Shown in pieces: positions 1-5,068 of a stretch of DNA of 5,068 bases. Under the pieces are notes generated by a model. That model saw nothing but the letters and a program-made list of their open reading frames with translations. It was not told the origin of the DNA and did not search any database. The stretch spans positions 1-5,068 of the forward strand of contig JBOGIQ010000394.1 of the NCBI GenBank assembly GCA_050742535.1. The letters are read 5' to 3'. The number at the start of each line of letters is the position of its first letter. Position 1 is the first letter of the stretch. The translations under genes were made by a program, and so were the position numbers. Origin of the DNA: Gp6-AA40 sp050742535 (GTDB lineage: Bacteria; Acidobacteriota; Vicinamibacteria; Vicinamibacterales; UBA2999).

Positions 1-90
1 AACCGGCCCGACGCGGAGCCCACCGGCTGGGACACGCGCTGGTACGGACCCGGCCGTGGCGGCTGGCGCAGCATGCCGACAGGACACTAG
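1..90 (+). CDS. 3' end of an unidentified coding region (partial, truncated by window edge)
   Basis: Frame 1 is open from the first base to a TAG at 88-90, giving 29 residues that end WYGPGRGGWRSMPTGH. Third codon positions are strongly G or C (25 of 29), which fits coding sequence in this genome better than the other two frames. The tail is rich in Gly, Trp and Arg, and I cannot assign it to a family. It lies 114 bases upstream of the transporter gene on the same strand, so the two could share a transcript, although the gap between them is full of inverted repeats. The fragment is too short for certainty: the other plus-strand frames are also open across this stretch. Confidence 0.4.
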   Translation, partial: NRPDAEPTGWDTRWYGPGRGGWRSMPTGH

Positions 91-114
91 TGCTATGTCC
101 TTCCAGCTCTACTA

Positions 115-196
115 CCGGCCGCTCCGTTGTCGCGGCCGGAAAATCAGCGTCGAAGAGTACCCGTGACTCGTACTCTTCCAGTGGATACGCTCCACT
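115..196. repeat. Three consecutive inverted repeats (hairpins) upstream of the transporter gene
   Basis: Three separate inverted repeats follow one another. The first pairs CCGGCCGC (115-122) with GCGGCCGG (132-139) around a 9-base loop. The second pairs GAAGAGTAC (152-160) with GTACTCTTC (170-178), again with a 9-base loop. The third pairs AGTGGA (180-185) with TCCACT (191-196) around 5 bases. All arms match perfectly. No run of T follows any of them, so they are not classical intrinsic terminators. They fill most of the 91-204 gap and end 8 bases before the transporter start codon. A transcript leader structure, a factor-binding region or a remnant of dispersed repeats are all possible. 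I found no convincing sigma-70-type promoter in this gap. Confidence 0.6.
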
Positions 197-204
197 AGAG
201 CCCG

Positions 205-1608
205 ATGGCCAAGGTCGATTCGCTCCCCGCTGAATCTGGTCTCGCGCGCGTCGGCCTCCGCCTTTCGGACTGGTTCGAGCGCTGGTTTCCCGACGCGTTT
301 GCCCTCGCGCTGACGGCTGTCGCGATCGTCTTCGTCGCCACGCTCGCCGCCGGTGCCTCGCCGGCGCAAAGCGCACAGTGGTTCGGCTCGGGCTTCTGGG
401 ATCTCGTCGCCTTCACGATGCAGATGTCGATGATCATCCTGACCGGCTACGCCGTGGCGACGTCGGCGCCGGTCTACGCCGTGATCCGGCGGATGGCGAG
501 CGTGCCGAAGACGGGGCGCGGCGCCGCCGCGTACGTCGGTTTGTTCTCGATGCTGGCGTCGCTGGTGTCGTGGAGCTTCAGCCTGATCTTCAGCGGCCTG
601 CTCGCGCGCGAAGTGGCGCACCGCGTGCGCGGATCGGACTATCGCGCCATCGGCGCAGCCGCCTACCTCGGCGTCGGCAGCGTGTGGGCCCTCGGCCTGT
701 CCTCGTCGGCGGCGCTGATCATGGCCGCCCCGGCCTCGCTGCCCGACGCCATCGAGAAGATCAGCGGTGTCATTCCGCTCAGCCAGACGCTGCTGCTGTG
801 GCAAAGCCTCCTGATCGCCGCGCTGATCATCGTCGCGTCGATGCTCGTGTCGTATTACTCCGCGCCAGCCCCCGCGCATGCCAAGACCATGGAAGAGATG
901 GGCGTGACCTACGCGCCCGCAACGCAGGCAGCAAGCCGGCGCGAGAAGCCTGGCGAATGGCTCGAATACAGCCCGCTGATGACGATCGTGATCTGCACGC
1001 TGGGGTTCGGTTACCTGGCGAGTCGTGTCGCCGCTGACGGCTGGGGCGTCCTCCTCGAGCTCAATCATTACGTCTTCACGTTTCTGATGGTCGGCATGCT
1101 GCTGCACTGGCGGCCGCGTTCGTTCGTGAATGCGATCGCCGGCGCGGTCGCGCCGGTCGGCGGGGTGCTGATTCAGTACCCGCTCTACGCGGGCATCGTG
1201 AAGATGATGACCGAGTCAGGGCTGGCGACGCAGCTGGCGCACTTCTTTGTCCGAGTCTCCAACGAGCACACGTTCCCCGTGATGATCGGTATCTACTCCG
1301 CGTTCCTCGGACTGTTCATTCCGTCCGCCGGCGGCAAATGGCTGATCGAAGCGCCGTACATGCTGGAAGCGGCAAAGACGCTCGAGGTGCATCTCGGCTG
1401 GGTCGTGCAGACCTACAACGCAACCGAGGCGCTGGCCAACCTGATTCATCCGTTCTGGATGCTGCCGCTGGTAGGAATCCTCGGCCTGAAGGCGCGCGAC
1501 ATCGTCGGCTACTCGATGCTGCAGTTCGCCGTGCACGTGCCGCTGGTACTCTTTCTCGTCTGGATGTTGAACTACACGCTGGCGTACGTTCCACCGGCAG
1601 TGCCGTGA
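205..1608 (+). CDS. atoE: AtoE-family short-chain fatty acid transporter
   Basis: The 467-residue protein is a polytopic inner-membrane carrier of the AtoE / SCFA_trans family, whose E. coli member (about 440 residues) is linked to short-chain fatty acid and acetoacetate uptake. Visible family features are WSFSLIFSGLLAREVAHRV (123-141), LNHYVFTFLMVGMLLHWRP (286-304), FIPSAGGKW (371-379), and NATEALANLIHPFWMLP (405-421) followed by the LKARDIVGY segment (428-436). Hydrophobic segments lie near residues 31-50, 65-87, 107-133, 148-176, 196-217, 257-274, 286-301, 308-330, 357-375, 412-428 and 433-461. The ATG at 205 is the first possible ATG, because an in-frame TAG sits at 196-198. The ribosome binding site is weak: only GAG at 198-200. 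The substrate cannot be read from sequence; butyrate, acetoacetate or a related small carboxylate is likely. The gene stands alone on this strand and converges on the minus-strand unit. Family assignment is strong, the symbol only by homology. Confidence 0.93.
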   Translation: MAKVDSLPAESGLARVGLRLSDWFERWFPDAFALALTAVAIVFVATLAAGASPAQSAQWFGSGFWDLVAFTMQMSMIILTGYAVATSAPVYAVIRRMASVPKTGRGAAAYVGLFSMLASLVSWSFSLIFSGLLAREVAHRVRGSDYRAIGAAAYLGVGSVWALGLSSSAALIMAAPASLPDAIEKISGVIPLSQTLLLWQSLLIAALIIVASMLVSYYSAPAPAHAKTMEEMGVTYAPATQAASRREKPGEWLEYSPLMTIVICTLGFGYLASRVAADGWGVLLELNHYVFTFLMVGMLLHWRPRSFVNAIAGAVAPVGGVLIQYPLYAGIVKMMTESGLATQLAHFFVRVSNEHTFPVMIGIYSAFLGLFIPSAGGKWLIEAPYMLEAAKTLEVHLGWVVQTYNATEALANLIHPFWMLPLVGILGLKARDIVGYSMLQFAVHVPLVLFLVWMLNYTLAYVPPAVP

Positions 1609-1620
1609 CCTCCAGTCAGA

Positions 1621-1655
1621 AGGCCCCAGGCCGCAGGCCCAAGGCCCAAGGGCTG
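1621..1655. repeat. Heptanucleotide tandem repeat, left side of the convergent gap
   Basis: Consecutive 7-base units read AGGCCCC, AGGCCGC, AGGCCCA, AGGCCCA and AGGGCTG. They begin 12 bases after the transporter stop codon. The last full units form the outer part of the left arm of the 25-bp inverted repeat. The period of exactly seven recalls the short tandemly repeated repetitive (STRR) heptamers known from cyanobacteria, but no homology is claimed. Confidence 0.7.
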
Positions 1656-1774
1656 GTCCAGGGAAAAGGGAGAAGACGTCAGGACTCACTATCCGAAACG
1701 TCGGAAACGCGCGAAGCGTTAACAACTGTCACCTTCAGCCTGATGTCGTGACCAGCCCTTGGGCCTTGGGCCTG
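1634..1774. repeat. 141-base element bounded by perfect 25-bp inverted repeats
   Basis: The arm at 1634-1658 is the exact reverse complement of 1750-1774, with 91 bases between. Matching stops at both ends (1633/1775 and 1659/1749 do not pair). The spacer holds small hairpins: CCGA/TCGG at 1693-1704, and AACGC/GCGTT at 1706-1720 with loop GCGAA. The element lies between two convergent stop codons, at 1606-1608 (+) and 1789-1791 (-). There it could act on RNA from either side as a transcription end or mRNA-protecting stem. There is no T-tract, no coding capacity and no obvious target-site duplication, so neither an intrinsic terminator nor a miniature transposable element is demonstrated. Confidence 0.75.
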
Positions 1775-1793
1775 AATCCTGAGTCCTACTACC
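1759..1793. repeat. Heptanucleotide tandem repeat, right side of the convergent gap
   Basis: Units of seven bases read TTGGGCC, TTGGGCC, TGAATCC, TGAGTCC and TACTACC. They are degenerate relatives of the reverse complement of the left-side heptamers. The last unit contains the stop codon (1789-1791) and the penultimate base-pair positions of the minus-strand gene, so the repeat runs right into that gene's 3' end. TGAGTCCT (1780-1787) is also the reverse complement of AGGACTCA at 1681-1688 in the spacer. Confidence 0.6.
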
Positions 1794-2637
1794 TCTTGAT
1801 CCGATCGACGAACTCCTCGAACTTCTCGTTCTCCAGACAGATCTCGTCGATCAAGTCCGTATCGACGACGATGCGCTGCTTCAGCGTGACGGTCCAGGGT
1901 TTCGTGTAGGCCTTCGGATCGTCGACGGTCACTTTGATTTCCAGGTGGCCGAAATCCGGACGCCGGATTTCCTCGCGCACTTTGGCCGCCTCGGTCAGGA
2001 CGCTGCCGTTCCAGTCGATCCACGTGTCGTTGCGCAGGCCGATGGTGTCGATCACCAGCGTGTCGCCGGACCACGTCGCCGACGAATATCCCTGCCACGA
2101 CGGGTTTGGATCCTTGGGCAGCGGTCTGCCGTCGGTGAACACCTGGCGGTAGCCGGCGTTCATTTCGTTGAGCACGACCAGCAGCTGCGGCGAGTGCACG
2201 AACTTCAGCAGATGCGGCAGGCCGTACGCGCGCAGGAAATTGTCGGGCAGGCATCTGATGTGGGGATCATCGATCGCCTCGTTGGCCGTGCGCTTCTTGA
2301 CGATCGGGATCAGCCACGGCTGGTATGGCAACCCGCCCGGGAGATCGACGCCGATGTCGCGCATCTGCCGCGACGCGGTGATGTTCCGCTGATCGCCCGC
2401 CTCATCGGGAACCTTCGCCGGAGGCGGTGTTCCGCGGCCGTTACCGCGATTGGGCTCTGCGGTCATCCAGAGCCCGGACAGATCCGGCTTGCCGTTCGCC
2501 AGACGCGGCGGAGGTGCACTCATATTCACTTTGCCATCGGCGCGCCGTGGCACTCCCGCCGTCGGATAGTTCACCCACTGCGCGGCCAACTGGCTCGAAG
2601 CGATTAGCGTTCCGAGAATCACAAGTACGAGACGCAT
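1789..2637 (-). CDS. Secreted protein of unknown function, PDLSGLW family
   Basis: This 282-residue protein has a clear Sec-type signal: Arg2, a hydrophobic stretch at about 3-13, and a likely cleavage after Ala19 (LAA before Gln20). The mature N-terminus carries two similar motifs 14 residues apart, PRRADGKVNMS (30-40) and PRLANGKPDLSGLW (44-57). Later come GYSSATWSGDTLVIDTIG (183-200), RRPDFGHLEIKVTVDDPKAY (225-244) ending in TKPW, and a C-terminal CLEN motif. I recognise this as a large family of exported proteins, common in Acidobacteriota and some Proteobacteria, with no established function known to me. There are two cysteines, Cys129 and Cys267, which could form a disulfide outside the cytoplasm. 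No catalytic signature is evident. It starts 3 bases after the dehydrogenase stop codon, with a GGGG about 7 bases before the ATG inside the upstream gene's end, so it is almost certainly co-transcribed and perhaps translationally coupled. Confidence 0.85.
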   Translation of the reverse strand: MRLVLVILGTLIASSQLAAQWVNYPTAGVPRRADGKVNMSAPPPRLANGKPDLSGLWMTAEPNRGNGRGTPPPAKVPDEAGDQRNITASRQMRDIGVDLPGGLPYQPWLIPIVKKRTANEAIDDPHIRCLPDNFLRAYGLPHLLKFVHSPQLLVVLNEMNAGYRQVFTDGRPLPKDPNPSWQGYSSATWSGDTLVIDTIGLRNDTWIDWNGSVLTEAAKVREEIRRPDFGHLEIKVTVDDPKAYTKPWTVTLKQRIVVDTDLIDEICLENEKFEEFVDRIKR

Positions 2638-2640
2638 GCG

Positions 2641-4029
2641 TTACCCCGTCATGATGGCGGTGATCGTGGTGCGATACGCGACTTCCTCGTACGCCTCGAG
2701 CATCCGCTCGAGTGGCGCGACCCGTGTTGCGAGCGACTTCGCGTCGTATTGTCCCTGCTCGAGCAACCGCACGAACTTCGGCACATCGCGCAACGGACTG
2801 GCGCCGCCGGCCTGCCCGGGATGATGCGTCACGCCGCCGATCGTGAACTGAGTACCGGGTATCGAGATGTTTCCGCGCACAAGGCTGGTGGTCGTCAGGT
2901 GCCCGCCGAGCGCGCAGATCTGATACGCCTGCTGCACGGCCAGGACGCCGGTCGGATCGGGCGATCGTTCCAGCTTCGGTGGTGCGTTGTCGGCGCCAGC
3001 CGCCTCGATCACGAAGTCCGCGCCTGATCCGGGACGCCGTCCGGCAGGATTCCGTCCGCCGGACCAGAGGCGATCGGTCGGCCAGGTAGCAAGCGCGCGC
3101 ACCCGCTCGACGAGGGCGTTCCCTTCCGCATGCGGATCCAGCGCGTGTGTCGCGCCCACTGTGCGCGCCATGTCGCGGCGAACCTGAACGGGATCGATGG
3201 CGATGATCGTCGAGGCACCCGCGATGCGAGCACCCTGTACCGCGCTGAGGCCGAGCGGCCCGCAGCCAACGACTGCGACCGTCGATCCGGCCTCGACCGG
3301 CGCCAGCGATGGCGACAACGTGGCGCCGAGTCCCGCCACGCTCACGCAGCTGAGCACCATTCCGAGTTCGACGGCTGAGGCTCTGGTGAACACCGGCACC
3401 ACCCACTCTTCGAACGTGACCATCAGCTCGGCGAGGCCGCCGATATGCGAGTTCCCGAACACCGGCGTGCCATCGGTCATGTCGGCGACTGGGACGAGAT
3501 CGTCGGCGCCAATCGCGCTGAGGAACTGGCACATGTCGGCGCGTCCGCGCAGGCAGTGATAGCACGAGCCGCACTGCGGCGTGCCGGACACCAGCACGCG
3601 ATCGCCGGCCCGCACGCGGCGCACTTCGGGACCGACAGCCTCGACGATCCCGATACCGCCGTGGCCCTGGATGACCGCCATCTGGTTCATCTGCCGCACG
3701 CCGGATCCGATCGCTAGAGGGCTCGGCGTCGCGCCGGGCGGCGGTGCCGGCTGGAACCCGAGCACAGCGGGCACGTTCGAGTAACAGAGGTTCGTCGCCT
3801 CGGTACGGACGACAACCTGGCGACCGGCGATCGGCCGCAGGACGACGTCGTGAAGGGTTGTGCGACCGGTGCCGTTGCCACGGGAAATCCAGGCCTTGAA
3901 GCGCCGGCGGGTGACGACGGCCGGCGCCTGCGCGGAAGCTGGCGCCACACCGCCAAGGAGCGCCGCGCCGCCGGCGGCGACACCGCTCAGTAACTTCCGC
4001 CGTGAGAGTGTCGGTTTGTTTTTTCGCAT
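2641..4029 (-). CDS. Tat-exported zinc-dependent alcohol dehydrogenase (medium-chain dehydrogenase/reductase family)
   Basis: The 462-residue protein begins with a twin-arginine signal: SRRKLL (9-14), a hydrophobic Ala/Gly/Leu stretch (15-30) and ASA before Gln34 as likely cleavage site. The body is a medium-chain dehydrogenase. Catalytic zinc ligands appear to be Cys82 (in NLCYSN), His123 and Cys228. The structural zinc site is complete: Cys153, Cys156, Cys159 and Cys167 with the canonical 2-2-7 spacing. The nucleotide-binding motif GCGPLG (255-260) is followed by Asp279 at the end of the second strand, suggesting NAD(H). Two oddities stand out. The usual GHE motif reads GHG (122-124), losing its conserved Glu, and about 20 extra residues (315-334) interrupt the nucleotide-binding half. 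Family members are normally about 340-390 residues, so the signal and insertions explain the extra length. A Tat signal would mean folding with cofactor before export. The substrate is unknown; alcohol or aldehyde oxidation is the default expectation. Confidence 0.88.
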   Translation of the reverse strand: MRKNKPTLSRRKLLSGVAAGGAALLGGVAPASAQAPAVVTRRRFKAWISRGNGTGRTTLHDVVLRPIAGRQVVVRTEATNLCYSNVPAVLGFQPAPPPGATPSPLAIGSGVRQMNQMAVIQGHGGIGIVEAVGPEVRRVRAGDRVLVSGTPQCGSCYHCLRGRADMCQFLSAIGADDLVPVADMTDGTPVFGNSHIGGLAELMVTFEEWVVPVFTRASAVELGMVLSCVSVAGLGATLSPSLAPVEAGSTVAVVGCGPLGLSAVQGARIAGASTIIAIDPVQVRRDMARTVGATHALDPHAEGNALVERVRALATWPTDRLWSGGRNPAGRRPGSGADFVIEAAGADNAPPKLERSPDPTGVLAVQQAYQICALGGHLTTTSLVRGNISIPGTQFTIGGVTHHPGQAGGASPLRDVPKFVRLLEQGQYDAKSLATRVAPLERMLEAYEEVAYRTTITAIMTG

Positions 4030-4059
4030 AGTGTCTGGTCCGCCTGAAGGCGGACACTA
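4029..4059. repeat. Short palindromic intergenic element between the two dehydrogenase genes
   Basis: GTCCGCC (4038-4044) and GGCGGAC (4049-4055) form a perfect 7-bp stem around TGAA. In addition, TAGTGTC (4029-4035) is the reverse complement of GACACTA (4053-4059), giving an alternative outer pairing with GTC offered twice. The element occupies the whole 27-base gap and includes the last base of one gene's start codon and the complete TAG stop codon of the other. From memory, very similar GTCCGCCT.AAGGCGGAC palindromes are scattered in intergenic DNA of Acidobacteriota assemblies, like REP elements elsewhere; I could not check this here. Confidence 0.7.
4030..4045 (-). promoter_or_regulatory. 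Putative ribosome binding site inside a palindrome
   Basis: Read on the minus strand, AGGCGGA (4045-4039) lies 9 bases before the ATG of the Tat-signal dehydrogenase and resembles a Shine-Dalgarno sequence. Six of its seven bases fall in the 3' arm of the GTCCGCC/GGCGGAC hairpin, so folding would hide it. The stop codon of the preceding gene borders this hairpin, so terminating ribosomes could open it. The coupling is inference. Confidence 0.45.
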
Positions 4060-4941
4060 CGAGTCGATTCCCGAAGCGCGGGCCTGTTCACGCGCGAGGA
4101 CGGCCTGATCGCGGTCGGCATCGCCATGCGCCACCGCGCCGAGCAATCGCTGGTGGTAGACGTCATGGCTCGGCATCGGCACGCGCGCCAGATCCGCCGC
4201 CGCGGCAATCAGCAAGGCGTCCTTGAGGCCGACGGTGATCGGAGAGCCGACCTGGTCATAGCTTTCGTCAACCATCTTCTGGCCGTAGACCTTATATGCG
4301 GTTGACGCGAACAGTCCCTCGACCATCACGTCCTGAAACACCTGCGGCTGCACGCCGTACTTGCGGACCAGCGCAAAGCCCTCCGCCATGGCGACCATCG
4401 CGCAACCGAGCACCGCGTTGTTCGCGAGCTTGATGGCCGTCGCGCACTCCGGTTTCGGCCCGGCCGGAAAGATCCGGCGGCCAATGAGTTCGAGCAGCGG
4501 CGCGCATCGCGCCACGGCATCCTCAGGCCCACCGGGCACGACGCCAAGCTGGCCGGCCGCCGCGAGGTCCGGCCGTCCGAGCACCGGCGCGGCAACGAGC
4601 GTCTGTCCTGCCTGCGCATGCGCCGCTTCGAGCGTCCGGATGGCGCCGACACCATAGGTGCCCATCGCGAGGTGGATGGCGCCTTCAGGCAGCGACTCGC
4701 AGAGTCCGCCGGGCTGTGTGGCAATGCTCACCACAGCCGCGTCCTCGACGAGCATCGTCACCACGACCTCGCGGCCGTCGCACAACTCGCGCAGCGATGC
4801 CGTGCTGCGCGCGCCATCCGCAACGAGTGCAGCAGCGGCGGCAGGCGCGACGTCATAGACCGCGAGGTCATGCCCGCCGCTGAGGATGCGACGGGCCATC
4901 CCGCTGCCCATCCGGCCAAGACCGATAAAGCCGACTCTCAT
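4057..4941 (-). CDS. 3-hydroxyisobutyrate dehydrogenase-family NAD(P)-dependent oxidoreductase
   Basis: The 294-residue length is typical of the beta-hydroxyacid dehydrogenase family. It starts directly with the Rossmann strand MRVGFIGLGRMGSGMA, with GxGxxG at 7-12 and Asp30 at the end of the second strand, favouring NAD(H). The presumed catalytic lysine is Lys171 in IKLANN (170-175), followed by the conserved Asn175. The all-alpha C-terminal domain includes GLKDALLIA (238-246). Two substrate-loop signatures deviate. The usual DxST loop reads LAMGT (91-95), and the usual DAPVSGG reads AAPVLGRP (117-124). The protein therefore probably does not act on 3-hydroxyisobutyrate itself; a related small hydroxy-acid or other carbonyl substrate is possible. 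Lys171 argues against an imine reductase, which usually has Asp or Tyr there. No Shine-Dalgarno sequence precedes the ATG; the 30 bases upstream are T- and C-rich on the coding strand. It is the first gene of the three-gene unit. No signal peptide is seen. Confidence 0.9.
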   Translation of the reverse strand: MRVGFIGLGRMGSGMARRILSGGHDLAVYDVAPAAAAALVADGARSTASLRELCDGREVVVTMLVEDAAVVSIATQPGGLCESLPEGAIHLAMGTYGVGAIRTLEAAHAQAGQTLVAAPVLGRPDLAAAGQLGVVPGGPEDAVARCAPLLELIGRRIFPAGPKPECATAIKLANNAVLGCAMVAMAEGFALVRKYGVQPQVFQDVMVEGLFASTAYKVYGQKMVDESYDQVGSPITVGLKDALLIAAAADLARVPMPSHDVYHQRLLGAVAHGDADRDQAVLAREQARASGIDS

Positions 4942-5068
4942 AAAGTTGAAAACTGAAAAACTGGAAGAAGTGGAAAAGTAACTGAGAAGTGCCGCGAGCT
5001 AGCGCGGTGCACTTCGCCCTTACTTGTTCCCCTTTTCCACTTTTCCACTTTTGTACTTCTTCCACTTA
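4942..5068. repeat. Nested palindromic, AT-rich repeat region upstream of the three-gene unit
   Basis: This stretch holds no gene I can support. Its centre is a GC-rich hairpin: GAAGTG (4986-4991) plus CCGCG (4992-4996) pair with CGCGG (5003-5007) and CACTTC (5010-5015), leaving a 2-base bulge (TG) and a 6-base loop. Around it lie further inverted matches: AAGTAA (4976-4981) with TTACTT (5020-5025), AAGTGGAAAAGT (4968-4979) with ACTTTTCCACTT (5039-5050), and TGGAAGAAGT (4962-4971) with ACTTCTTCCA (5055-5064). The right side carries an 8-base direct repeat (CTTTTCCA, twice, at 5032-5047). The promoter of the minus-strand unit should lie in or beyond this region, but I see no convincing -35/-10 pair. 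The composition is sharply more AT-rich than the genes. Confidence 0.7.

Noticed and set aside
1..90. Naming the upstream gene from its last 29 residues
   Set aside because: The tail has no motif I can tie to a family; any name would be a guess.
112..1107. Long minus-strand open frame (331 codons) opposite the transporter gene
   Set aside because: The translation is Arg/His/Asp-rich with no hydrophobic core or family motif; it is the usual antisense shadow of a GC-rich gene with clear membrane-protein signatures on the other strand.
1338..1751. Plus-strand open frame of 137 codons running from the transporter into the inverted repeat
   Set aside because: It is out of frame with the transporter, shows no family features, and its tail is only repeat-derived sequence.
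1634..1774. Calling the 25-bp inverted repeat an insertion sequence or a canonical intrinsic terminator
   Set aside because: No transposase, no visible target-site duplication and no T-tract after either arm; the 91-base spacer is also long for a terminator loop.
2441..4057. Minus-strand open frame of 538 codons, longer than the dehydrogenase it overlaps
   Set aside because: The product is dominated by Arg and low-complexity stretches, whereas the overlapping frame has zinc and nucleotide-binding motifs in the correct order. It is an out-of-frame shadow.
4868..5065. Minus-strand 65-codon open frame starting in the upstream repeat region
   Set aside because: Its second half is an out-of-frame reading of the oxidoreductase N-terminus and its first half is the palindromic repeat; no independent coding signal.
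4942..5068. CRISPR-like array
   Set aside because: The repeats are short, inverted and nested with no regular spacers.

Overview
This is a GC-rich bacterial window with three complete minus-strand genes, one complete plus-strand gene and a short 3' fragment of a fifth. The secreted-protein family at 1789-2637 (PR.A.GK / PDLSGLW / GYSSATW / VTVDDPKAYTKPW motifs), the Tat-signal-bearing dehydrogenase and the short palindromic intergenic repeats all recall Acidobacteriota, particularly soil Vicinamibacteria-like genomes. That placement is inference from memory of the families, not from a search.

Layout: positions 1-90 are probably the end of a plus-strand gene. A 114-base gap (91-204) follows and holds three consecutive inverted repeats. 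Next is an AtoE-type short-chain fatty acid transporter (205-1608, +). A 180-base gap between convergent genes (1609-1788) holds a perfect 25-bp inverted repeat around a 91-base spacer, with 7-base tandem repeats on both sides. The minus strand then carries a compact three-gene unit, transcribed from right to left: a 3-hydroxyisobutyrate dehydrogenase-family oxidoreductase (4941-4057), a Tat-exported zinc-dependent medium-chain dehydrogenase (4029-2641) and a secreted protein of unknown function (2637-1789). Upstream of this unit, 4942-5068 is a nested palindromic, AT-rich repeat region without a recognisable gene.

The three minus-strand genes are separated by 27 and 3 bases, so they are very likely co-transcribed. 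They combine one cytoplasmic oxidoreductase with two products carrying export signals. A shared role in oxidising small hydroxy-acids or alcohols, with the convergent carboxylate transporter, is possible but unproven; the transporter is not in the same transcript.

I see no defence system, CRISPR array, RNA gene, transposase or clearly novel multi-gene system. The unusual content is the density of small structured repeats, which occupy nearly all the intergenic space, plus some atypical active-site residues in the two dehydrogenases.
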